NCBI GenBank assembly: GCA_024274855.1
Contig: JAJSAJ010000479.1
Location: 1 to 9,786 of the forward strand
Reading direction: 5' to 3'
DNA from: Planctomycetota bacterium
Lineage (GTDB): Bacteria > Planctomycetota > Planctomycetia > Pirellulales > Pirellulaceae
Length of the DNA stretch: 9,786 bases
The position numbers and the translations under genes are program-made. Below the pieces are notes generated by a model. The model worked only from the letters and a program-made list of their open reading frames with translations, was not told the DNA's origin and did no database searches. Below are positions 1-6,418 of this stretch, piece by piece (positions within the stretch are counted from its first letter, which is position 1; each line of letters begins with the position of its first letter).

Positions 1-281
1 CACGGCCGGCGTATGATCTGCACGATCGCACCCAAGTAGATCATCGCATTGCGACGCGTTTGCGCCGTGGTGGCGATCAAGTCTTGTCCGCGCTTGTGGG
101 CGAGCCGCCCATGGCGTCTTGCGTCTAGAGGCTTGGTGGGTACGCGCCGTGCACGCATGCTTGACGGTGGGTACCGAACGCTGGTGTGCCGACGCTCGCG
201 TTAAAGACTCACTGTTGTCTACGTTGGTCGGGCGAGCTTGTCACACCCTACTTTGGTTGTGGCCGTGAGTCGCGTTATCGA
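1..281. other. Left-edge stretch with no supported gene
   Basis: I see no convincing gene here. A minus-strand frame is open from about position 201 to the left edge (it would include MIYLGAIVQIIRRP), but it is Arg-rich and matches no family I recognise. The 9-bp word GGTGGGTAC occurs twice (135-143 and 166-174), 31 bp apart. The stretch is downstream of the minus-strand glycosyltransferase, and no terminator hairpin with a T-run is visible. Confidence 0.5.
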
Positions 282-1643
282 TCACGGCAACGAACCATCC
301 TCGCCTGATTTGGGCGTGCGAGCGATGACCTGTTGCAGCGCGTGCAGTGTCTGGCGGGCCGCGACCTCTGGTGAGTGTCCAGCCAACACGGCCTTTTGAC
401 CGGCTTGTCCCAAAGCGAGGCGAGCCGGTTCGTCTTGAAGCAGCAGGCATAACGTCTCAGCCAACCGGTGCGGATCATTGGGAACAACAAGCCGACCTCC
501 GCCCGTGGCCCCAATCAACTCGGGAAAGATCCCGTGTGCCGGTTGCACGACCGGTCGGCCAGCAGCCATGGCCTCCAGCGCGAACAGTCCTTTCGGATCC
601 GGATAAACGGTTGGAACCGACAGAACGTCTATTTGACGAAGGAAGTCCGCTTTTTTCTGACGGTCGACGGTGCCATGGAACTGAACGGCGTCCTGGAGTC
701 CAGCTTGCCGCAACTTAGCAAGCTGGCGTCTCACGTAGGGTTTATGTCGTTTGCCGAGCCAGCCGGCCACTGCGAGCGAAGTGTGCGCCATTTCCGGCCG
801 CCGTTTCAGGCTCAGGAAAGCATCGACAAGAACATGGAGTCCTTTTTCCGGAGCCAGACGCGCCAGGTAACCGATACGGTAGTTCTTGGTTGTTCCGTTT
901 GGCGGCGGTGAAGGTCCGTCCAGCTCGCAGGGACCACAAGGTTCTCTTGGGGGATCCGCTCGATCGACACTCAGTGGTATCTGGTGAATCTTCTTGGCGG
1001 GGACCCCAAGATACTCGGTCATGAATCGGGCGTAATACTGGCTGTGGAGGAAGAACCCGTCGATATACGGAATCAGACGTCGCATTTCTCGCATAGCCTG
1101 ATCGCGGTAAGCCTGCGGCAGGGCATCGAGAAATACATCGTCACCTTGCAAGACAACAACAACCGGAACCCGGACAGACTTCTTCAATTCGGGGACACAG
1201 CCGCCGATCAGCAGATTGCTTAGGACGATAACGTCTGGCCGAGGTGGGATTTGCAGCCATTGACTCAGTCGCTCAATCTCCTTGCGTACCGGCCCCTGCT
1301 CGCCTTGGAGCATCGAAATGGTCAATGGGCCCCATCGAGCGGGTGCGGAGTCGATTTCACGCGAGGCCAGGTACCGCAACAGCCAAGGGTGATCACACAG
1401 TCGGGTGAACCAGGTCGAGGCATGGTGCATCAGGGGAATACGATGCCGGAGATACAGACTGACACCTCCAAGGAAGACACGGTCGAGCGTCACGGACGCC
1501 TCGTCGGTGCGGATCGGCATATAAAGCGGAATCAGCTGCACATCGACGCCCAACCCGAGGAGGGCTCGGGCCAGCCGATTGTCATGCATACAGCTTCCGC
1601 AGTACATCCCGCCGGCCCCAGCCGTCAAATACGCAATTTTCAT
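282..1643 (-). CDS. GT-B fold glycosyltransferase, family 4-like
   Basis: Predicted cytoplasmic glycosyltransferase of 453 residues that would transfer a sugar from a nucleotide-sugar donor; the acceptor is unknown, and cell-envelope or exopolysaccharide work is an inference. The N-terminal domain opens with a glycine-rich donor-fold start (MKIAYLTAGAGGMYCGSC). The C-terminal GT4 domain shows RIGYLARLAPEKGLHVLVDAF and then DPKGLFALEAMAAGRPVVQP, followed by a GIFPELIG turn. The family's EX7E motif is read here as DX7E, because the first acidic residue is Asp. I chose the ATG at 1643 because the conserved domain begins there; an ATG 18 nt upstream (1661) would add MASIPP. Neither start has a clear Shine-Dalgarno. 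It is divergent from rpmI with 145 nt between the two starts. There is no signal peptide or membrane segment. Family assignment is strong; substrate is unknown. Confidence 0.9.
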   Translation of the reverse strand: MKIAYLTAGAGGMYCGSCMHDNRLARALLGLGVDVQLIPLYMPIRTDEASVTLDRVFLGGVSLYLRHRIPLMHHASTWFTRLCDHPWLLRYLASREIDSAPARWGPLTISMLQGEQGPVRKEIERLSQWLQIPPRPDVIVLSNLLIGGCVPELKKSVRVPVVVVLQGDDVFLDALPQAYRDQAMREMRRLIPYIDGFFLHSQYYARFMTEYLGVPAKKIHQIPLSVDRADPPREPCGPCELDGPSPPPNGTTKNYRIGYLARLAPEKGLHVLVDAFLSLKRRPEMAHTSLAVAGWLGKRHKPYVRRQLAKLRQAGLQDAVQFHGTVDRQKKADFLRQIDVLSVPTVYPDPKGLFALEAMAAGRPVVQPAHGIFPELIGATGGGRLVVPNDPHRLAETLCLLLQDEPARLALGQAGQKAVLAGHSPEVAARQTLHALQQVIARTPKSGEDGSLP

Positions 1644-1714
1644 GGGGGGTATGCTGGCCATGGAAGCAGGAACCTGTTGTGCGGAAAAAACTTACGATTT
1701 GCCGAAAGCGCCCT

Positions 1715-1742
1715 TTGCGAGCAGCCGATCAGGCGCTAAAAT
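1715..1742 (+). promoter_or_regulatory. Candidate sigma70-type promoter for rpmI
   Basis: TTGCGA (1715-1720) and TAAAAT (1737-1742) are separated by 16 bp, close to the TTGACA/TATAAT consensus. They lie about 45 bp upstream of the rpmI start in the divergent intergenic region. Transcription would start near 1749, giving a leader of about 40 nt. Prediction from sequence only. Confidence 0.45.
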
Positions 1743-1788
1743 GTGTGGTTTCCAACTCAGTCACCGAGCCATATAGAGTAGCCGGAAC

Positions 1789-1992
1789 ATGCCCAAACAG
1801 AAAACCCACAAGGGAACGAAGAAGCGGTTTCGCCTGACAGCAAAAGGCAAGGCCATGCATCGGCAGTCAGGCACAAGCCATCTGCAGGCAAGGATGTCTC
1901 AGAAGCGTAAGCGCAATCTGCGGGGAACGTCGTCTCTCGATACCTGTATGGAAGCCAGCATCCGCGAGGCGTTGGGCAAGCACAGCTATTAA
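1789..1992 (+). CDS. rpmI: Ribosomal protein bL35
   Basis: Small, very basic 67-residue protein of the 50S subunit. The start MPKQKTHKGTKKRFRLTAKGK carries the family signature (K-x-K-T-H-K-x-x-x-K-R-F-x-x-T-x-x-G-K), followed by a basic helical region (SQKRKRNLRG) and a short C-terminal tail. Length matches the usual 64-67 residues. It is the first gene of the translation cluster and is normally preceded by infC, which is absent here. Next comes an unusually long 504-nt gap to rplT, where many bacteria have only tens of bases. The gap is partly explained by a 135-bp mobile insertion just after the rpmI stop codon. No strong Shine-Dalgarno precedes the ATG. Confidence 0.96.
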   Translation: MPKQKTHKGTKKRFRLTAKGKAMHRQSGTSHLQARMSQKRKRNLRGTSSLDTCMEASIREALGKHSY

Positions 1993-2010
1993 GGCCCTGT
2001 TATATTTTAT

Positions 2011-2163
2011 TAGTAGGTCGGCCTTGATCGTAAGGTGGTCCGGGTAGGTCCCGCTTGCCGAGCGGGACATGGCGTAATCCAGGACGCTACAAGAGGTTTG
2101 GAACTGCAGCCGGAACCTGTTTGCCTGCTGCTGGACCGGATTACGATCAAGACCTAGTAGGTC
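2011..2163. mobile_element. 135-bp MITE-like element with 9-bp target duplications
   Basis: The element spans 2020-2154. Its ends are GGCCTTGATCGTAA (2020-2033) and TTACGATCAAGACC (2141-2154), inverted copies identical at 13 of 14 positions. The similarity continues inward: GGTCC at 2037-2041 faces GGACC at 2133-2137 after a 3-nt gap on each side, giving 19 of 24 matches over 24 bp. Perfect 9-bp direct repeats TAGTAGGTC (2011-2019 and 2155-2163) abut the ends exactly, as a target-site duplication should. Inside is a perfect 8-bp hairpin, GTCCCGCT/AGCGGGAC (2048-2055 and 2061-2068). There is no ORF of useful length, so it would be moved in trans by a DDE transposase. Several IS groups make 9-bp duplications, so the parent family is not assigned. 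Confidence 0.8.
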
Positions 2164-2456
2164 CTTTTATAAAGAATAGTTTGTCCGGCATCTTCTGACT
2201 GCGGCGCGTCTACGGCCTACATGCACGTCTGGTCGGACCGGATTTCGGCTTGGCCTACAGTGACTGCGGTTTGAATCTTGCATAAGGAAGGGCGGCAGGG
2301 CCGCCAGCCAACTCCAAGCTGCCGCTCGGGGCCCCATTGGTCCGCTCCCGTTGGTCGCTTAGCTTTGTCCAGAAGTTAACGATCTTTGCAGTTAGTAACA
2401 GGGGATAATTCAAGTCAAGGCACGCGGGCGATCAACGTCCTTGAACAAGTCGATTC
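2164..2456 (+). promoter_or_regulatory. Hairpin-rich leader region upstream of rplT
   Basis: Non-coding stretch between the mobile element and the rplT translation signals. It holds a compact GC hairpin, GGCGGC-AGG-GCCGCC (2291-2305), which competes with an alternative pairing of GCGGCAG (2292-2298) with CTGCCGC (2319-2325). The self-complementary GGGGCCCC follows at 2328-2335. Mutually exclusive helices suit an attenuator or an L20 autoregulatory site, but neither has a T-run. GATAAT at 2404-2409 resembles a -10 box, without a well-spaced -35. GGACCGGATT (2235-2244) repeats the same 10 bases inside the adjacent element (2133-2142). A regulatory role is inferred. Confidence 0.35.
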
Positions 2457-2463
2457 AAGGAGG
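2457..2463 (+). promoter_or_regulatory. Perfect Shine-Dalgarno serving a leader ORF before rplT
   Basis: AAGGAGG is a full match to the anti-Shine-Dalgarno. It lies 33 nt before the rplT ATG, too far to serve it directly, but exactly 7 nt before a GTG at 2471 that opens a 9-codon ORF. The rplT ATG has no comparable site of its own. Confidence 0.7.
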
Positions 2464-2470
2464 CCTGGTT

Positions 2471-2500
2471 GTGTCCATACCACGTGGAATGAACAGATGA
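2471..2500 (+). CDS. Leader peptide MSIPRGMNR, translationally coupled to rplT
   Basis: A GTG at 2471, 7 nt after the AAGGAGG, opens a 9-codon frame reading MSIPRGMNR and ending in TGA at 2498-2500. The stop overlaps the rplT start codon as ATGA (2497-2500), the standard arrangement for translational coupling by reinitiation. An ATG inside the frame (2489) could also act as a start. The peptide is small and basic. Its role is inferred: loading ribosomes onto rplT, and possibly making rplT translation responsive to L20 or to ribosome state. The alternative is that the signals are accidental, but a perfect Shine-Dalgarno, correct spacing and exact stop/start overlap together make that less likely. 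Confidence 0.55.
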   Translation: MSIPRGMNR

Positions 2501-2907
2501 GAACGATTAAGGGATCGGCTCGAACACGAGCCAAACGCCGGTTGTATCGACGAGCCAAAGGATATCGAGGCGGGCGAGGCAATCTGCTTCGTACGGCCAA
2601 AGAGACACTGGTTCGCGCCGGCGTGTACGCATACCGTGACCGGCGCGTCCGCAAACGCGAGTTCCGCCGTCTGTGGATCATTCGAATCAATGCAGCTGTC
2701 CGCGAGCGAGGCATGCGATACAGCGAGTTCATTCACGGGTTGCAGCAAACGGGCCTGGAACTGGACCGGAAGACGTTGTCTGAAATGGCAATCCATGACC
2801 CGGCTGGATTCGACGCCGTTGTGGAAGCGGTCAAGCAGGCATTGGCCTCCGACTCGGAGACAAGCGACGCTGCCGAGCAAACTGAGGCGGTCGCCACTGA
2901 ATCGTAG
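2497..2907 (+). CDS. rplT: Ribosomal protein bL20
   Basis: 50S assembly protein of 136 residues that binds 23S rRNA; in well-studied bacteria it also represses its own operon. The start MRTIKGSARTRAKRR and the block GYRGGRGNLLRTAKETLVRAG lead into AYRDRRVRKREFRRLWIIRINAAVRERG, the highly conserved core, and then SEFIHGL and a helical C-terminal domain (LDRKTLSEMAIHDPAGFDAVVE). Compared with the usual length of about 118, it has an acidic C-terminal extension (SDSETSDAAEQTEAVATES). I chose 2497 because L20 proteins begin here; the frame is open further upstream, but that part (MQLVTGDN...) has no L20 similarity. It ends in TAG, showing that TAG works as a stop in this genome. Confidence 0.96.
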   Translation: MRTIKGSARTRAKRRLYRRAKGYRGGRGNLLRTAKETLVRAGVYAYRDRRVRKREFRRLWIIRINAAVRERGMRYSEFIHGLQQTGLELDRKTLSEMAIHDPAGFDAVVEAVKQALASDSETSDAAEQTEAVATES

Positions 2908-3090
2908 CTTGTCATGATCGTTGCTATACCGTTCACGGCCGGAGATGACACCAATTCGGATTGCAGGCCCGATTGGTAACTTCTTTCTTCGATTGTACTT
3001 CGGGTTGATGCAAAATGTGTCAGACTTGACCGGGAGCAGTATAAAACGCTTTGTGGTTGTTAAAGCACCGATAGGCCGGGGCAATACGGA

Positions 3091-3192
3091 TGCCCAGGTA
3101 CCATCGGCAAATGAACAGGGCATAAGCGACCAGGGCTGCGCGTATGGAACCTGCCCCACAAGTCTGGTGCCGATGGTACTTTTCAGTGGGCA
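3091..3192 (+). promoter_or_regulatory. Long-range stem in the pheS leader, possible attenuator
   Basis: The rplT-pheS gap (2908-3339) is 432 nt. GTACCATCGGCA (3098-3109) pairs perfectly with TGCCGATGGTAC (3168-3179), 12 bp. After an asymmetric internal loop the stem resumes with TGCCCA (3091-3096) against TGGGCA (3187-3192). The enclosed loop of 58 nt can form a further helix, GGGCA (3118-3122) with TGCCC (3152-3156). TTTT follows the main stem at 3180-3183, so a weak terminator is possible. The rest of the gap shows no confident promoter; TATAAA at 3040-3045 lacks a well-placed -35. A structured leader for pheST is inferred. Confidence 0.5.
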
Positions 3193-3305
3193 GACTGCGA
3201 CGGCCTTCTTGCTTTCTCTCAGATCGAGCGTGTCGGGCGAATCGATGCTACTGGCCACTTGCCCGACCGCTCCGTTATTCCGCCGGATAATCTGATTGAG
3301 GTCCC

Positions 3306-3335
3306 GTGTTTTCCTTTTTCCCGATCGGACGGTAG
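3306..3335 (+). CDS. Phe-rich leader peptide MFSFFPIGR upstream of pheS
   Basis: A GTG at 3306, preceded by GAGGT (3298-3302) 3 nt upstream, opens a 9-codon frame reading MFSFFPIGR, with codons TTT, TCC, TTT, TTC directly after the start. It ends in TAG at 3333-3335, 4 nt before the pheS ATG, and is in a different frame from pheS. Three Phe codons in the first five, next to the gene for the enzyme that charges tRNA-Phe, recall the E. coli pheM leader (known attenuation control of pheST). Because the stop is so close to pheS, a translational mechanism (ribosome stalling or reinitiation) fits better than classical terminator attenuation. The ORF is short and could be chance; comparative data would decide. 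Confidence 0.45.
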   Translation: MFSFFPIGR

Positions 3336-3339
3336 ACGC

Positions 3340-4362
3340 ATGGCACTGGGCGAGTTCTTGGCTGAGCTGGACAAAGTAGCTGCTGATGCGGCAGCCACGT
3401 TCGAATCGGTGTTGGATTCCGATTCACTCGAAGCGGCGCGCGTCGAGTTTCTGGGTGCGAAACAAGGACGCCTCAAGGCCGTTCAGAAGCAAATGGGCCA
3501 GGTTGACAAGGCCGACCGCCCAGCGGCAGGCAAACGCTTGAATGCTGTGAAGGGGCAGGTCGAGGCGGCATTCGAGCAGGCGCGTGATCGTCTGGGGGCC
3601 GGTAAATCGAACAGTCCCAAGGCGGGTGCTGAGCAATTCGATCCAACGCTTCCCGGCCGATCGATCCGCCAGGGCCACCTGCACCCAATCACGCAAACGA
3701 TCGAAACGCTGAAGGAAATCATGGCCGGACTCGGATTCTCGATCGCCGAAGGACCGGAGATCGAGGACGAATGGCACAACTTCGAGGCGTTGAACATCCC
3801 GTTGGTTCATCCGGCTCGGGACCCGCTGGACAACTTCTATCTCTCGGTTGCCGGCGTCGGCAAAGGAGCCTTATTGCTCAGAAGTCAGACCAGCACCGTA
3901 CAGATCCGGATCATGGAAAAGATGCCGCCGCCGGTTCGCATCATCACGCTGGGGCGCGTTTATCGCCCTGATACGGCCGATGCGACCCACTATCCGATGT
4001 TCCATCAAATGGAAGGGCTGTTGGTCGACTCGCACGTGACCATGGCTGACCTGAAGAGTGTGCTTCGGATGTTTGCCACGAGCTACCTGGGAGCCGACGT
4101 GCATATCCGGTTCCGGCCCTCGTTCTTTCCGTTTACCGAACCGAGTGTGGAAGTCGACTACCATTGGAACGATCAATGGATCGAATTCGGCGGAGCGGGG
4201 ATGGTCGACCCCAACGTACTGCAAGCCGTGGGATACGACCCCGAGCAAGTTACGGGATTTGCTTTCGGTTTGGGGATCGAGCGACTATGCATGCGACGAC
4301 ACAATATCACGGACATCCGAGAGTTCTATAGAAACGACGTGCGATTTCTGCACCAGTTCTGA
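3340..4362 (+). CDS. pheS: Phenylalanine--tRNA ligase alpha subunit
   Basis: Catalytic subunit (340 residues) of the cytoplasmic alpha2beta2 PheRS, which charges tRNA-Phe using ATP. Residues 1-90 form the charged N-terminal coiled coil that contacts tRNA. The class II core follows: motif 1 region HPITQTIETLKEIMAGLGF (115-133), EGPEIEDEWHNFEALN (137-152), HPARDPLDNFYL (157-168), LLRSQTSTVQIR (179-190), motif 2 GRVYRPDTADATHYPMFHQ (205-223), and motif 3 GFAFGLGIERLCMRR (306-320). The C-terminus RNDVRFLHQF is typical. Length fits the family (about 327-345). I chose the ATG at 3340 over an upstream in-frame TTG (3259), since alignment to the family starts here. No strong Shine-Dalgarno is present, which suits reinitiation from the leader ORF 4 nt upstream. 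pheT follows after 40 nt. Confidence 0.97.
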   Translation: MALGEFLAELDKVAADAAATFESVLDSDSLEAARVEFLGAKQGRLKAVQKQMGQVDKADRPAAGKRLNAVKGQVEAAFEQARDRLGAGKSNSPKAGAEQFDPTLPGRSIRQGHLHPITQTIETLKEIMAGLGFSIAEGPEIEDEWHNFEALNIPLVHPARDPLDNFYLSVAGVGKGALLLRSQTSTVQIRIMEKMPPPVRIITLGRVYRPDTADATHYPMFHQMEGLLVDSHVTMADLKSVLRMFATSYLGADVHIRFRPSFFPFTEPSVEVDYHWNDQWIEFGGAGMVDPNVLQAVGYDPEQVTGFAFGLGIERLCMRRHNITDIREFYRNDVRFLHQF

Positions 4363-4402
4363 TCGATTACATCGACGAGTTCATTCTCCACGAGCAGGCC
4401 TA

Positions 4403-6418
4403 ATGATTGTTTCCTGGAATTGGTTGAAAGATTACGTTCTGCTGGACATGGACGCCGCGGAAGTCGAGCGCCGTCTCTCGATGGCCGGTTTGAATCACGA
4501 ATCGACCATTCGTGTTGCCGAGGACCTGGCGATCGACCTGGAGGTCACAAGCAACCGCCCCGATTGTCTGGGGCATATCGGCGTCGCTCGCGAACTTGCC
4601 GTCCTTTGGGACCGCGAACTCAAGATACCCGATCCGGCACTACCGACCGGTGGGCTCGCGATTGGTGACTTGGCGAAGGTTTCGATCGAGTGCCCCGAGT
4701 TGTGTTCACGGTACACGGCGCGCGTCATTCAGGGAGTCAAGATAGGCCCGAGCCCGCAGTGGTTGGCTGATCGCCTGAGGACGCTTGGCATCGCCGTGAT
4801 CAACAATGTCGTCGATGTCACCAATTATGTCATGATGGAATGCGGCCAGCCGCTTCATGCGTTCGACCTGGCATTGCTTCGCGGTCCAGAGATCATCGTT
4901 CGGCGCGCTCAGCCGGACTAGCAGTTCGAGGCGATCGATCATCGAATCTATTCCCTCGACGCCGGCATCTGTGTGATTGCCGATGCCGAGCGTGCCATGG
5001 CGTTGGGCGGCGTGATGGGGGGCGTCGACTCGGAAGTAGCGGACTCGACGACCGATCTGCTGATCGAGTCAGCCGAATTCGATCCGATGTCCATTCGCAC
5101 GACGGCCCGCAAGCTCAATCTGCACAGCCCGTCGTCATATCGATTCGAGCGGACGGTCGACCCGAAAGGCGTTGATTGGGCAAGCCGGAGATGCTGTCAA
5201 TTGATACTCGAGCTGGCTGGGGGGCAACTGGCAGAAGGCGTGCTGGACGTGGGCAGTTCGCCGACGACGCGCGAGCCGGTAGTACTACGGCTGGACCAGC
5301 TGCTTCGAATCCTGGGAATTGATGTCGACGGAAAAGAGGTTCATCGAATATTAACAGCGCTCGGGACTCGTTTGGTTCGCGCCGACAGCAGTTCGATCGA
5401 AGTGATTCCGCCGTCATGGCGACGAGACCTGACGCGCGAAATCGATTTAGTGGAAGAAGTGGCTCGTATTCACGGATACGACAAGATTCCGGAAGACGTG
5501 CAGGTACCGATGGCACCATCCCATCGATTAGAAACCGATCACGTGCAGCACCGAGTGCGTCAGCTTTTGACAACAGCCGGCTATGACGAGGCGATCACGG
5601 CCAGTGTCGTGCCACTGAGCTGGGCCAAGGCCTTTTCCCCTTGGAACCACAACACGCCACTTCAAACCAGTACCCCCATGCTGAAAGGAGCGGATACGCT
5701 TCGAAAAAGCTTGGTCCCAAGCATCCTGGAAGCTCGTCGCGCAAACGAGTCGGTCGCGAATCCCGTGATCGAGCTGTTCGAAATGGCAAACGTCTATTTG
5801 CCCGATGAAGGCGCACTACCGCACGAGCAATGGACGTTGGGCATCACCAGTGGCGGTGACTTCCATGGAATCAAGGGGGTTGTTGAGGGTTTGCTCCAGA
5901 TGGTCTTCGCAACGCGGCCCCTGGCTATCCGCCCCAGTCAAATCAGTCTACTCGATACGAATCGCCAGTGTGAACTGATGCTGGGCGATCGAGTGCTCGG
6001 GTACCTAGGAGACGTATCGGCGAAAGGACTTAAACAATTTGGCCTTCGCCGCCCCACCTCGATCGCGGAACTGAGTTTAGATGTATTGGCGGCCGCAGCA
6101 GACCTCATTCGGCAGCATCGACCGTTGAGCGACTATCCGGCCATTTCCCGAGACTTGAATCTAGTCGTCGACGAACCACTTCGGTGGCTGGATCTGGAAA
6201 CAACTGTTCGCCAAGCAGCCGGACCGTTGCTCGAGAGCCTCCAGTTTCAGGAAGTCTATCGCGATCGTAAGAAAGATGGTCCGGGCAAGAAGCGGCTCTT
6301 CTTCTCGATTTCGCTTCGTTCGGCCGAGCGCACTCTGACAAACGAAGAAGCCGATCACGTACGGCAAACGGTCGTCGATGCGTGTGCCCGGCAGCATCAG
6401 GCCGTTTTGCTCGGCTAA
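4403..6418 (+). CDS. pheT: Phenylalanine--tRNA ligase beta subunit, interrupted by in-frame TAG
   Basis: Partner of PheS; recognises tRNA-Phe and edits mischarged Tyr. The frame spans 670 residues plus one TAG at codon 173 (4919-4921). Before the stop: MIVSWNWLKDYV (1-12), EVTSNRPDCLGHIGVARELAV (47-67), RYTARVIQGVKIGPSPQW (103-120), INNVVDVTNYVMMECGQPLHAFD (133-155). After it: DAGICVIADAERAMALGGVMGG, the B5 domain (about 291-360, ending EEVARIHGYDKIPEDVQVP), the core and a C-terminal FDX-ACB anticodon-binding domain (from LSDYPAISRDLNLVV, about 575-670). The usual N-terminal EMAP/OB insert (about 110 residues in E. coli) is absent. A GTG restart at 4973 has no Shine-Dalgarno and would split the protein. 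The frame is otherwise clean across the stop, so the gene is probably functional or very recently damaged. The ATG is preceded only by a weak AGG. Confidence 0.9.
4919..4921 (+). other. In-frame amber codon inside pheT
   Basis: The reading is CGC GCT CAG CCG GAC TAG CAG TTC GAG. From memory, relatives read Pro-Gly-Glu at this point, so the stop probably replaces a Glu GAG by one base change, and the preceding Asp replaces Gly by another. The next base is C, a context known to favour readthrough of TAG. Alternatives are sequencing or assembly error, a recent null mutation, or an amber suppressor tRNA. Confidence 0.85.

Noticed and set aside
1..201. Minus-strand gene entering from the left edge
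   Set aside because: The frame is open but Arg-rich, without motifs or a clear start; too short to support.
1741..1776. Leader ORF MCGFQLSHRAI before rpmI
   Set aside because: Its ATG overlaps the likely -10 box, so it would precede the transcript start; no Shine-Dalgarno.
3140..3160. T-box riboswitch in the pheS leader (TGGAACC resembles the T-box core TGGNACC)
   Set aside because: The rest of the T-box motif (AGGGTGGNACCGCG) does not match. The variable base A would pair with a U discriminator, whereas tRNA-Phe has A. No specifier stem with AG bulge was seen.
2455..3258. 267-residue minus-strand ORF opposite rplT and the pheS leader
   Set aside because: Lies antisense to the certain rplT gene and shows no family motifs; the length follows from L20 codon bias.
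4919..4921. Genome-wide reassignment of TAG to a sense codon
   Set aside because: rplT (2905-2907), the GT2 gene (8039-8041) and the pheS leader ORF all end in TAG at sensible places. Full recoding would add unrelated tails.
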